The translations under genes and the position numbers were made by a program. The notes under the pieces were generated by a model, which searched no databases, was not told where the DNA came from, and saw nothing but the letters and a program-made list of their open reading frames with translations. Shown here piece by piece: positions 41,001 to 52,083 of a stretch of DNA of 64,000 bases. This DNA comes from Mycteria americana. Lineage: Eukaryota; Chordata; Aves; Ciconiiformes; Ciconiidae. The stretch's first letter is position 1, and each line of letters begins with the position of its first letter. The stretch spans positions 4,446,828-4,510,827 of the forward strand of contig NC_134366.1 of the NCBI RefSeq assembly GCF_035582795.1. Direction: 5' to 3'.

Positions 41001-44000
41001 AGGAGGCACCATGGTCTCTGGTGACCGCATGGAAACAGGTTATCGCTTCACTCCCCTTCTTCTTATATACCACCCAGGAACAGTTATTGAGCCTTGTGAG
41101 CAGACAAAAACATTGAGCAATATTCACAGCGAGAAACTGTACCAGCAGCACATACTAAAAGCTGCAAAAGGAAGCGGCAAGTGCTAGTAGTGGGTGACTC
41201 TCTGCTAAGGCACTGAGGCACCCGTCTGTTGGCCTGATACACGGTCAAGTGAAGTTTGCTGCTTGCAAGGAACCAAGATCCAGGATGTCACAGAGAGATT
41301 GCTACAACTAGTTAAAAGCACAGACTACTATCCCCTACTTCTTTTCCATGTGGGCACCAATAACATCGTAAAGCAAAGCCTGGGCAAGATCAAGCAGGAC
41401 TTCAGAGCCCTGGAGGCACAAGTGAAAGGGAGAGATGCCCAAGTGATTGTCTCCTCTGTCTTGCCAGTCAGAGATAGCAGTGCAGGGATGTCAGTGAATA
41501 GCAGTGATTGAATAGCAGATGTCAGGGATAGCAGTAAAGTCGATGCGTCATGCAGATTTATAACTGGCTTCATGGCTGGTGTAATTCCCAGGGTTTTGTT
41601 TTCTACAATCATAGGATATTCTTCAATGAATACAGCCTATTGGGAAGAGATAGGATACACCTACCTAGAAGAGGCAGCAGAATCTTCACTAGCAGATTGA
41701 CTGACTTAATGAATTGTACTTTAGACTAATGAACTTGGGGGGTAGTGTCCAAAGTGGTGACATCTGCATATTCATAAGCAGCAGACTGGATGAGTTCACC
41801 TACCAGAGTAGTGAGGAATGCTCCCCCAACCCTCTCCAAAGGCAAAAACCCTAAGTCCAGTCACCTCAAGTTTGTGTATACCAATGCGTGTAGTCTGGGC
41901 AGCAAACAGGAGAAACTGGAGCTCCGCGCCTAGTCAGAGAGTTATGATATTATAGAAAACATAGAAACTTGGTGGGAAAACTCACGTGACTGGAAGACCA
42001 CAATGGATGGCTACAAACTCTTTTGGGAAGATAGGAAGGGAAGAAGAGGAGGTGGAGTTGCACTTTATGTAAAACAGAAATTTGAGTGTACGGAGGTGAG
42101 TTATGGAGACCACGAAAGTTCTGTTGAATGCCTTTGGATCAAGATTAGATGAATTGTCACCAAAGGAGATCTTTTGTTAGGTGTCCGTTACTGGCCTCCC
42201 AGTCAGGATGATGGGGCTGACGAAACTTTACTTCAGGTGCTTAAGGAAGCCTCAGGCCAACAGAACCTGGTTCTCATGGGTGACTTAAATTACCCAGACA
42301 TTTATTGGGAAAACAACACAGTGGTACACAAGTCCTCCATCAGGTTCCTGCAGTGTATTGAGGATTGCTTCCTGCTACAGATGCTGGATATGCCAACTAG
42401 GAATGGCACATTGCTAGATTTACTGCTCACAAACCAAGAAGACTTACTTGACAACATAAGTAACTACCAATGGTGGCCTTGGATACAGTGATCATAACAT
42501 TGTGCAGTTTAAGGGCTGCTGAGCACACTGAAGACCAGTAGTAGGACAAAGACCCTGGCTTTTAGAAGAGCCAATTTCAATATGCTCAGAGCCCAGCTGC
42601 GAGGGATTCCATGAGAAGCATCCATGCAGGGCAAAGAAGCTTGTGAGTGCTGGGAATAAGGCTCAAGAACAGCCTCCTGGAAGCACAAAAGCAGTCCATC
42701 CCCTACAAAGGGAAAGGAAGAGGTCAGAACAAGACACCAGCTGTCTTAACAATGAGCTTTTGCTTAAAAGCAAAAAAAGAAGCATACCAGCTATGGAACG
42801 GCAGCCAAATACCCATCAAGGACTACAAGAACCTTGCTAGGGCATGCAGAGATGCAGTCAGGAAGGCTAAGGCTCAGCTAGAACTGAAAATGGCCAAAAA
42901 AGTCAAGAACGACAAGAAAGGGTTCTTCAGATACATGAGCAGTAAGCAGAAGCACAGGGAAGACGTAGGCCAATTGCTAAATAGGGCAGGGAAACTAGTC
43001 ACTAATAATGCTGACAAAGCAGAGGTTCTCAATATCTTCTTTGCCTCTGTCTTTACTGGTGCAGCTGGACCCCAAGTCAAAGGATCAAGTAGTTATGACA
43101 ATGTATGTGCCAACTTACCAGTAATGCAGGAAGGTCTGGTCTATGGCCTCTTGCAGGGTTTCAACCCACATAAATCTATGGGACCAGATGGAATCCACCC
43201 CAACGTGTTTCAAGACCACTGTGTATAATATTTGAAAAGTCATGGAGATCAGGGGATATCCCTGGTGACTGGAAGAGGGCAAATGTCATACCCATCTACA
43301 AGAAGGGCTCAAAGGAGGCTCTATTCTATTCTATTCTATTCTATTCTATTCTATTCTATTCTATTCTATTCTATTCTAAAGAGGACCCAGGAAACTACAG
43401 ACCCATTAGCCTTTCTTCAGTCCCTGAGAAAATAATGGAAGGAGACCTAGAAACTATCACAAACCAAATGAAGCAGGAGATTGGGAAAAGCCAGCAAGGA
43501 TTTACTAAAGGCAAATCATGCCAGACTAACTTGATCATCTTCTACAACAAAATAATGTTTTCTGTTGACATGGGGAGAGCAGTGGACTTCAGCTGGACTT
43601 CAGCAAAGCGTTTGACACTGTTTCCCACAGCCTTTTCTTAGGCAAACTGGCAAGATATAGATTGGGTGGGTGGTCTGCAAGATGGGTAGGAAATTGGCTA
43701 ACAGGCCACACTCGGAGGGTGGTGAACAATGTTTTTTACTCAGGCTGGCAGCCTGTCACTAGTGGGGTCCTCCAGGGATTGATACTGGACTCCACACTGT
43801 TCAACATCTTCATAAATGACCTGGATGATGGGATTGAAAGCACCCTCGCCAAGCTGGCTGATGACACCAACCTGGGTGGTGAGGTGGACATGTCAGAAGG
43901 GAGAGCCACCTTACAGAGAGAACTGAACAGGCTGGAAGAGTGGGCAAGCAAGAGGTATATGAAGCTTAAAAAAGACAAGCGCAAAGTTCTGCACCTGGGA

Positions 44001-44649
44001 TGACATAACCAAAGAGCCCAGTACAGTTCCTACCTCTGTTAGGGAGCATTAATCTGATCCATCATCTCTGGCAAGGCCAATGTTTTGGTTTAATAAAGAC
44101 ATCACACATCCTCTTTCTTTTGCTGAGACAATGTGAGATTCAGCCTAAGGTATTAGGCAATATGGTAGATGATGAGTTACAGTGAAGGATTAGAATAGCA
44201 GTTACTCCCACAAGGAAATGGGATGGGGATAGTGGAGGAGGTTAAATATTAAAAGTCTTACCTCCCCATTCAAGAAACAATAGAGAACAGCAACAACAAA
44301 ACCCTAGGTAAATGGGAGAGAAAAAAAATAATGTAATTCAAATCCTTCAGTAAATGCTACAAAATAGCTGGATTTAAAACAAACAAAAAAACAAACCCAA
44401 AATCCTAGTATACAGAACATATACATAAATAAACACACAGTCTGAGAACTGTGCATGCAAAGTAGTTATAATGAATAGAGATTTCTTTTTAACAAAAGCA
44501 GAATTCACTGTATAATCACCTGGAAAGATCCCAGTCCCAATTCAAACACTAGTCTCTCCCGCTTACTGACATTTTCAGGAGAAAAAGCAAACACCGTGTA
44601 GTGAATTCCAAACAAGGGGATAAGCAGCAGTGTAGAGCGAGCCAGTCTC
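37847..44649 (-). CDS. ADCYAP1R1: ADCYAP1R1 gene, PACAP type I receptor PAC1 (last three coding exons)
   Basis: PAC1 is the class B1 receptor with high affinity for PACAP, coupling to Gs (cAMP) and Gq in neural and endocrine cells. Three exons on the - strand join in phase and encode 119 residues: TM6 ([18 protein letters not shown], then ENVSKRERL), TM7 (ELGLGSFQ, then [14 protein letters not shown]) and a 62-residue tail ([14 protein letters not shown] ... [16 protein letters not shown] ... ENLAT). The tail is nearly identical to mammalian PAC1, so the identification is secure. The rest of the gene (ectodomain, TM1-TM5, any hip/hop cassettes) was not found up to 64000 and probably lies beyond it. 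The gene is convergent with GHRHR. Confidence 0.95.
38036..40059 (-). other. ADCYAP1R1 intron, part before the CR1 element
   Basis: About 2 kb of AT-rich intron with no exon recognised. Two C runs occur near 39317. Confidence 0.7.
41175..41729 (+). pseudogene. CR1 ORF1 SGNH-esterase remnant
   Basis: Reading [11 protein letters not shown] (block with the catalytic-type Ser), then [10 protein letters not shown] (GxND-like block), [24 protein letters not shown] and, after a frameshift near the 41490-41540 duplication, [31 protein letters not shown] and a stop. GDS, GTNN and DxxH are the SGNH hydrolase blocks known from CR1-clade ORF1 proteins. A short local duplication (AGCAGTG.AT.CAGTGA / GATAGCAGT) disrupts it. 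Confidence 0.75.
41868..42520 (+). pseudogene. CR1 ORF2 apurinic endonuclease remnant
   Basis: Fragments read [48 protein letters not shown], then [42 protein letters not shown] and, in a shifted frame, [20 protein letters not shown] and SDH are endonuclease catalytic motifs of non-LTR retrotransposons. Stops (for example after LRA near 41930) and frameshifts make it inactive. Confidence 0.8.
42640..44003 (+). pseudogene. CR1 ORF2 reverse transcriptase remnant
   Basis: Includes [72 protein letters not shown], a broken [42 protein letters not shown] and LADDTNLGG followed by [16 protein letters not shown]. The active-site box reads LADD where CR1 has FADD. A (CTATT)n repeat interrupts it at 43321. 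Confidence 0.88.
43321..43377. repeat. (CTATT)n microsatellite inside the CR1 ORF2
   Basis: About eleven perfect CTATT units between the codons for the KKGSKE and DPGNYRP motifs of the reverse transcriptase. It lies exactly where no extra sequence exists in normal CR1. Confidence 0.97.
44023..44261 (-). other. Short unique stretch between the CR1 end and the TM7 exon
   Basis: About 240 nt of intron without recognised features. The CR1 copy stops just before it. Confidence 0.7.
44262..44303 (-). CDS. ADCYAP1R1: ADCYAP1R1 TM7 exon (42 nt)
   Basis: On the - strand the acceptor ends TACCTAG, the exon reads [14 protein letters not shown] and the donor is GAG|gtaaga. Same length and phase as GHRHR exon 12. 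Confidence 0.95.
44304..44519 (-). other. Short ADCYAP1R1 intron
   Basis: A 216-nt intron between the TM6 and TM7 exons, much shorter than the corresponding 1.36 kb GHRHR intron. Nothing else seen. Confidence 0.9.
44520..44649 (-). CDS. ADCYAP1R1: ADCYAP1R1 TM6-ECL3 exon (130 nt)
   Basis: On the - strand the acceptor ends TATAACAG and the exon encodes [20 protein letters not shown], then [21 protein letters not shown]. The donor is CAG|gtgatt. The first base completes a codon from the upstream exon, exactly as in GHRHR exon 11. The hip/hop cassettes of PAC1 precede this exon in mammals. Confidence 0.96.
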
Positions 44650-45056
44650 CTGTTATAACAGAGTGAAAGAACTTTAATCCAGCCTTGTAATAAACAACTT
44701 GTACTTTAATTAAAGAAGAAAACACAGAAAATATTTTGTTGCCTCCCATTTGGGAAATACATACACTGTATAATTATACAAACAAATATACAACATTCCC
44801 ATTTGTTCCTAAACAGTGATTTCACACACACTGTAGTTTGCTCCCACTTCTTCACACTGCTACAATAATAGCACATTAGTAATGCTTAATACTCTGTACT
44901 GTTATTTTAATTTGCCTTATTATAAGCAGGGTTTTTTTCTACCACGCCAAACATGAGGACGGTAATCTTGCTAAGGGATTCAGACTGCTACCATAACACA
45001 ACGATAAACCTCTCACTCAATTGCTTAATCCCAGTGGAGTGTTTGAAATCACTTTT

Positions 45057-45080
45057 TGTGTGTGCGTGTGTGTGTGTGTG
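45057..45080. repeat. (GT)n microsatellite
   Basis: About eleven GT units with one interruption, + strand. Confidence 0.9.
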
Positions 45081-45976
45081 AATTTATTTCTGCATAGCAA
45101 AGAAATCCAAAAACAGCAATACAAATAACGCTAAAACCCCCGTGTATGTTCTTATACTCATGACTATTCCTCAAGGTCTTCATTTCGGTCTCATTTATAC
45201 TGTTGGAAACCTAAGTGTAATTCCACGGTGTAACTAATTTCCATTGCATCAGAATAAAGAGGGTTTAGAGAGAAATCAAACTCAGCAGGTATAAACAAAA
45301 GGGCTGGAAATGAGTATGTGTACCTATAAACACTTAACTGAGTATGGATGAAACTCCCCAAAAGCAGGGGTCCAGCCAAGACTTACGCATCTGTTTTGGT
45401 CAGTGTCATTTTCTGATTGAGCAGCAAAAAAGACCCAAGAGAAAGCAAATGTTGATCTGAAAATAAGGCAAGTGCTTTATTATAAATAAATTAGCCTAAA
45501 ATAACCTCCAGGACATTGTCAAGGGGAAAAAAATATGATTGATTTCCTTCAAGTAAGTTAAGGAGGTAGATGGAGGACAAAAGAACCTAAAAAGCCATAA
45601 AGATTTTTGGAAAAGCTGCATACTTTTTCAAAATCATATGTTCACTCTGCTTATATCTATATGGCATATTGTAGACACGTTTGAATTTGCTAATACATGC
45701 TCAACAATACCCCAAAAATGATGTGTTTGTCTTACTGAAAGCGACGACTTAATTAATACATCTCTAAGAACTGTGTGAATGTATGATGTTATATCCAGTA
45801 CTAAACTGGAAATGGGACATCAGTTCATCGCTGGTGTCCCTCAGTCGTACTTTGTGTCACTTTGTGATAAACACATCACAACCCTTGCCTTGAGATTGTA
45901 CTAAACACACATGATTCATTAGTCCGATGCGCACCAAATCTCAAGTCTTCGTGAAAGACCCACAAACCAGAGGACA

Positions 45977-46014
45977 TGTGAATTATCTTGTGAATTATCT
46001 TGTGAATTATCAAG
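45977..46014 (+). repeat. Three tandem copies of a 13-nt unit
   Basis: TGTGAATTATCT is repeated three times in a row, the last copy ending ATCAAG. No function suggested. Confidence 0.85.
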
Positions 46015-46029
46015 TTAGACATTGACCAA

Positions 46030-46178
46030 AAGATTTTTAACAGGAGAGGAACAACCTTGGAACAGGCTGATGAAGAGAATACAGATTCTCCAACTTTGGT
46101 GATCTCTAAAAAAAGTAAGCGACACAGGAGTGACCCAGTGCAATGGACTAAAAGACCTTTCAAGGTCCCATCTAGTCC
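46030..46178 (+). mobile_element. Possible old CR1 LINE fragment
   Basis: Contains GGAACAGGCTGATGAAGAGA, then CTCCAACTTTGG and AAGACCTTTCAAGGTCCCAT. These resemble the CR1 end (a gap of one base here and there). There is no octamer tail, so the call is weak. Confidence 0.45.
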
Positions 46179-49100
46179 TTTTTCTCTATGGACGTGTAAT
46201 CAGGTTAATGAAAAGAACAGAAACATTGTGGAAAAGATTGTAGAATAATACTATCTCCATAAACAAAAAAGGATGTAAAGAACTTAAGTCTTAAACTAGA
46301 CATGGAATTAAAAAAAAAATCAAATGAAGGTAGTAAACTGGACAAAGAAGTATCATCTCTCAAAATCAGTTACCTTTTATATTCAGAATTAATGACAACA
46401 ACAACAAAAGGATAAATGCTATTTTGATTTAAAAGTCAGACTAGAATTGTCTATTAGTATGTTGTATCTCTCTGCAGTCATAGGAAACTAATTTTGGGAA
46501 AGATGCGGAGGAAGACTTTTTCTATTGTCAGTTTTCTGGCATTAATTGTATCTGATTAATCATACAATTAGTTTGTAGGATCTTGAAATATAATGTCATC
46601 ATCAACTTATTTGAGAATACTGTCTTCAATATTGTCATAAAAGTCAGGAAGAAAATACATGAAATGTAAAAAGTAACACATTCTGAAGTTTATAGATGAT
46701 TAAGATCTATAAAGAGGAAAAGAAGATTTTAATTATAAGAAAAACTTGAGACATTACTAATGGCTGTGTGGATGACGATGAACTGTGTTTTTTCAAGAGC
46801 ATTAGGAAGAAAGAAGACTTAAAGCAGCACCTGTGAGACATGTAAGTTTATGTGCAATAGTGAAATGAAGATGTTAACGAATACAGCAAAATTCTCAGGA
46901 GTGTAACAGCCAAAGATATTCATCCTCTTTTCTTCCCACAGACTTTCAGACAAGCAAGAAACTCAGGGGATGGGTCCCAAAGTTTTGAGGACAGTAATCA
47001 CTCAGCTGGGCTTCACCTGGCTGTTTAGAAGAGATATGTTCTCCAAAATGTCGAGCAAAAACCTTGTTTACATTCCAACAGGTAGAGGAATGTCTTAAGG
47101 TTACTTTATAAAAAAGCTAGTTGCATTTCAATTTTTGTTGAGGCTGACATTCTATTTTTCAGCTGTTATTTTCCTTAAAAACAGTTTAAACGTAAGATTT
47201 TCTCCAATAGCATGGCTATGAAAGTGGCCTTTCCATAAAGTGTTAGCAAAGACCCAGGTAATGGTGTCCTCTGTTTTTCCTCGCTCCTCTATTGAGTTAT
47301 GGAAAAACACCTTTAACGTAAAAGGAATAGAAAGTAGAAAGGTTGTCTAACTTTGACCAGTATCTGAAGGAACCATGTCTTTATTTTACACTTGCACATC
47401 CACAGTTATTAAGGATACTGCTGAGGTGTCTATGGATATTACATAGGACATAACTGGGCGTGAATTGGAAATGAAAATGCACATCACATTGCATTGCTGA
47501 GTAGAATTTCCAGTGATTTCTACTGAATGTTCCAGTGTGTTCCTATTCTGCATTTTAAAACAAGTTCCTAAAAGCCAAGTTAATGCTGTGATCTAAACAA
47601 ACACAGTAACTGTACATCAGATAAAAAAAAGAAATATTTTGAGCAACTGTGCAATGGAGAACAAGGAACTATGAGTTCTAAATGGTCTAAATAGGTTCTT
47701 CCAGCTTCTGTGAAGGGGATGTAACAAAGATATATTTCTAGATTCAGAACCTGCAGATACAACTGTAAGAACTTGCTGAGCTGGATACGTGATGATGTCA
47801 TTTGGAATGAATGGAAGAGACCGTCAGAAAACATGGGTCCCCTACATCAGGGGACCTGAAGCTGCAGAAGCAATTGTGTAAGGAAATTTGTGGTTGTCAT
47901 TCTTTTTGCTGTTTCTGAGAGACAGGTGAAAACTGTAGCTTATAGCATACTCTCCCATCAGGTCCAGGTATCTCCACTGAACTGAAGATGTGTCTTGTGC
48001 CATTTCTGCTGGGACCGTAGCTGCTTCTGTTGGACTAATTGCAAAGCCGTGTAGCTCAAAAAAGCCGTTGTAACTTACATAAGATTTGACAGATGACACT
48101 GTGTGCTATTAAGGATAAAATACAGAATAACTTTTACTCTGGCAAAGAGTTTGCTGCCTTGGTCTTAGAGGTTCTCACCGCACAACTTTTTTGAGACAAA
48201 ATTTCACAGACTGTCAAAAGAAGCAAAAGATCTTCAAAACATAGTCTTTGAAGGAAGACTATGTAGTTGTTGTTTTGCTATTTAGGCCTCTTCAAAATAA
48301 GAGAAATGTTCAGTTTAAATGCTGAGTTTTAAGTGAAATTAAATTGATGAAATATAAACTTTTGCAGTGAAGACATCAATGTCTGTTGTAGTCATGTAGA
48401 ACAACATTCACCTCACCAAGGTTTGGACATACATACTGTAGGTATCTATATCAAAATTATTAACTTGATGTCTCTAAAGCCAATGCAGAGAAAAATGCAC
48501 TTTTAGGGCATTGCCCTATAGATGCCTGCCCTGTAGATGCCTACCACCACTTCTTTAAGAAGAGGTGATTCCTGTTGTAAATCTCATGGGTATGTATTGA
48601 ATACATCTATTGATGTATATATTAACTAGCTTAAAGTTATGAGATGTCTCTAATGATGACATCTATTTTTAGGTAAATTAATTCCACACCTACATTCCCT
48701 TTATTGTCAATGAAGAGTAACAGGCACTTAGGCACAAGGACGAATCATCTGTGCCTAAGGAAGGCCTTATCACCTCTCCATTGACTACAAAGGGAATCTG
48801 GACTGAGTTTGTCATATAAATTGCTGCACTGTAGGCTTGTAAAGTTTACATTAGAGGAATCCCATCTCTTTGGCCATAACTCAGTGATGAATACGTACAA
48901 AAATATTCATGACAATATTCCAATTAGAAGGATAAAGAGCAAACCGTGAAGATACAGGATGTCATTAGTCATGAAATGCTTAATATAGCTCATGTTTAAT
49001 AAACAAAAGTATCTATTTTATCAAAAGGATGGTAAACATAGTTAATGTGACTTTCAGGAACCTCAGCAATCTCCCTGACAAATACATGTCTTTTCCAAAA

Positions 49101-52053
49101 GCTTAGTTAGGTCTGTAGGATCACTTTCAAAGACCTGATGTAACATCTAAACGCAGTAATTCATTACAGCTTTTTAATTTTCCCATGCATAAATCACTTC
49201 TTCAGAGTAAGGACTTGAAAAGCAGTGGAAGCTTACTGAGACTTTCATATTTTAACACAAAAAAATAAGGTTTAATTATGTTTTTTGGCAGTGTACAGAG
49301 TTTTTCTGGGCTTCTGTTTAGACTGAACTCTTCTTGCCATTGACTAGGTAGAGGATTTCACCTTAGAGAGTTGTCAGTCTCCCATCTTTCTGAAACACTG
49401 CCCTTACTTAATGTGAAATTTGTTTCTCTGCAAAGGCCCAACATGAAGTCTGTGCTGCATGAGGTTGTAGATTAAGTAGTGAAATTCATATTTCAAACTA
49501 TCTCCTCCTAAATGTAGGTCCTAGTTTTACCGAACTATTCTTAGACTTCAAGCTTCTCTCAAGGTAGAATATGGACCTGCTGACTATTCTTCTATTCTCT
49601 ATCTGCTTTTGCACAATGTCAGTCTGTTGACTGAATCTTTTGAGCATCTTCATTGGTCTATTTCTTAAATACCTTGAAGAAAAATCACAGAGGAAATTTA
49701 TTTCTGTTTTAAATTTTTTTTTTCTAGCTAACGAACATAAAATATGCAGCTGTAAGTTACAAAACAACCTTTTTTCCTTAATGATGTCAAAGATAACTAC
49801 TAAGTATCCTTCAGCAAAATGCTGGACTGTTGGATCTGTGTGGCAGGACATCTGTGAGAGTGTTGATTTGCACTGATAAGACTGCTGTGAAATTCAGGGG
49901 AAAGTTCATCAGGAAACATATTGTATAATAGATTTCTGAAAGGTACGCCTCATCTAAACAAATCCTGTGGGCTTCTTGTGCAAGTAACAGAGAGTGAGGG
50001 GCACTATGAGAAAGTGATTAATTCACATGTCTCTAGACTAAACGGCATTTATTCACTTTTCTAGATGCCTCACTCTCCATAGGTAAATCTTTGACAAAGA
50101 CTTCTGACTTGACACATAAGGTTTTGATATTAGGTTAACATCAGCCTTTCCTCACCCTGGGTGTACACTAACACAACTTCGCTCAGTTCAAAGGACATAA
50201 ATTGTTTTACACCTGAGAGTCTGTTTCACTCAATCCTGCCCTGCCCCTGTTGTTCTAACAAATTTTCAGGTGAAACATTTACTCTCAGTATGACCAGCGT
50301 TCACCTCTTTGTCGTATAATAAAGAGTAACTATTAATAGTTTCTATACAGACACTACCCAAAATCATAAATACCATCAGTGATAATTACAATTTTTTTTT
50401 AAAAAATAACCTTAATATTCTTGTTCTTGGTGCATCGGCAAAAGCACAGAACAACAATAAAAAATTCTACATGCAACAAGAACTAAATGAATGCTTGGTC
50501 TCTGGTTACTACCCCTCTGCTAATATCCATTCATTTACTTGCAACATGCGTCATACAAACACAGTAATGTCACAGGATTGCGTACACTTACAGGGTAATG
50601 GTTGATAGTTCTGACATCTTGCAAGAGTGCTGGTTAGCCCTCTTAGGCTTACAGTAGCATTTCTGAACGCAGCTGCTAAATATGACAAGATTAGCATTTT
50701 TTTCAGCATATTGTGAACAGGCCAAGGTAGGTCACTTTCAACACATTTCATAAGACACATCACAAAGATGGAAAGCGGACATGACAGAATGAAATTACAG
50801 CACAAACCAGCTGCTTGAATGAAGCAAAAATAAACAAAAAAATTAAAATGCACTGGCTGTCGCTAGCAATTGTGATGTGTTGATTCACAGACAAACCAAA
50901 GATTGAACAACCTGGAGGCAGGCGGGCAGCGTTACGCATCCAAAATACACATGACCTTTGCAGTCTGGTGTTGTACAAAGGGTAACAGAACAATATATTA
51001 AATGAAAGTTGACTGCACGCTTGTGGAGAACAATTAAATAGTAACATAAACTTGTAGGATGGAGATTAATCTAAGATGAAGTTGGATCAGATGTTCCTCA
51101 TTTTCATGTGTAAGTACCGAAGGTAGTGTGGATCCCTTCTTTTTAGTGAAGATTACTAGTAAGGCCACCAAAGCAGTTTTTCGCCCAGCTTCCTTGATGC
51201 ATGGGGAGGGGAGTTCAGTATGGAAACTACACGTCTGATTGGTAATTCAGAGGTACCACTTATCTTTTGTCGCACACACTAAAACAGGTGCGGTTGTAAA
51301 AGTAGCAGGCACGTATACTATGGACCAAGACCATGATTTCTACGTGTTATATTCTAGAAAGAGGTGCTATGGAGAATGGGATGTTTACATTTACAACTAG
51401 CTAGAGAGAGGCTAATTCAAATCAGCTGTCAAGAAGGGTAATCTGAAACAACATGGGAAGGTATTTTGAAAGATCTGAGAGACAGGGATTTTGTATCTGT
51501 TATGGTAGGCTGAAAACCATGAGAATTGAAAACAGTAATTTCTTGTCGACTTTTGAAGGGAGACTTTTGTTTTGTTTTCAACACATGGTTGTTTTGGTGG
51601 CATTCACCTCAGGGAAGGTTGGATATTTACAGTATAAAAATCTAAGTAAACTGGACATCCTTGGTCCCTTGGGAATCAACAGAGAGAATCAGTAGCCAAG
51701 AGAGAAATACACACTTACTGGTAAGGGTATATCTGATCTATCTTAGCTGTCCACTTTAGGATGGGATGAACAGCACACCAAACACCACTGGCTACCCTGA
51801 CTAAATCTCCGTTGACTATAAAGGATAATATGATGATTTTTTAAAGCAATTGCCTACAAGGCAAACATCTAACTTTATTCAAACAAATCAAACAGTTTCT
51901 GTTGCTCTGCTAATAGGCACAGTCTATGATTTGTGTTCACTTAGCCATAGATGGAAGATGCAGTTTATAAGCTGAACAGTAAAATAGAATAAACTGAAAA
52001 CAGGTTAAATTTCTCCCTCCTGTTAACTCCTTTAAGCCAATCCCATTTGCTAG

Positions 52054-52083
52054 AGTTTTGTTTTGTTTTGTTTTGTTTTGTTT
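52054..52083. repeat. (TTTTG)n microsatellite
   Basis: Six TTTTG units on the + strand. Confidence 0.93.

Larger units (their letters stand above)
40060..44022 (+). mobile_element. CR1 LINE, nearly full length but lacking the 3' end
   Basis: A GC-richer block in an ADCYAP1R1 intron, antisense to the gene. In order it holds a 5' part with a short (AGC)n run, a decayed ORF1 leader (about 40560-41150), an ORF1 esterase remnant, an ORF2 endonuclease remnant and an ORF2 reverse transcriptase remnant. It stops at KVLHLG followed by a few more matching codons. The last part of ORF2 and the octamer tail are absent. Many stops and frameshifts show that it is dead. The 5' boundary is approximate. Confidence 0.85.

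Noticed and set aside
45387..45412. A 26-nt stretch on the - strand with strong acceptor and gtaagt-type donor upstream of the PAC1 TM6 exon
   Set aside because: Its length is not a multiple of three and in the PAC1 phase it gives an immediate stop. It matches no hip/hop cassette and is probably chance.
47842..48099. 85-codon - strand frame with fairly protein-like composition
   Set aside because: No acceptor/donor pair in phase with PAC1 and no family recognised; left as intron.
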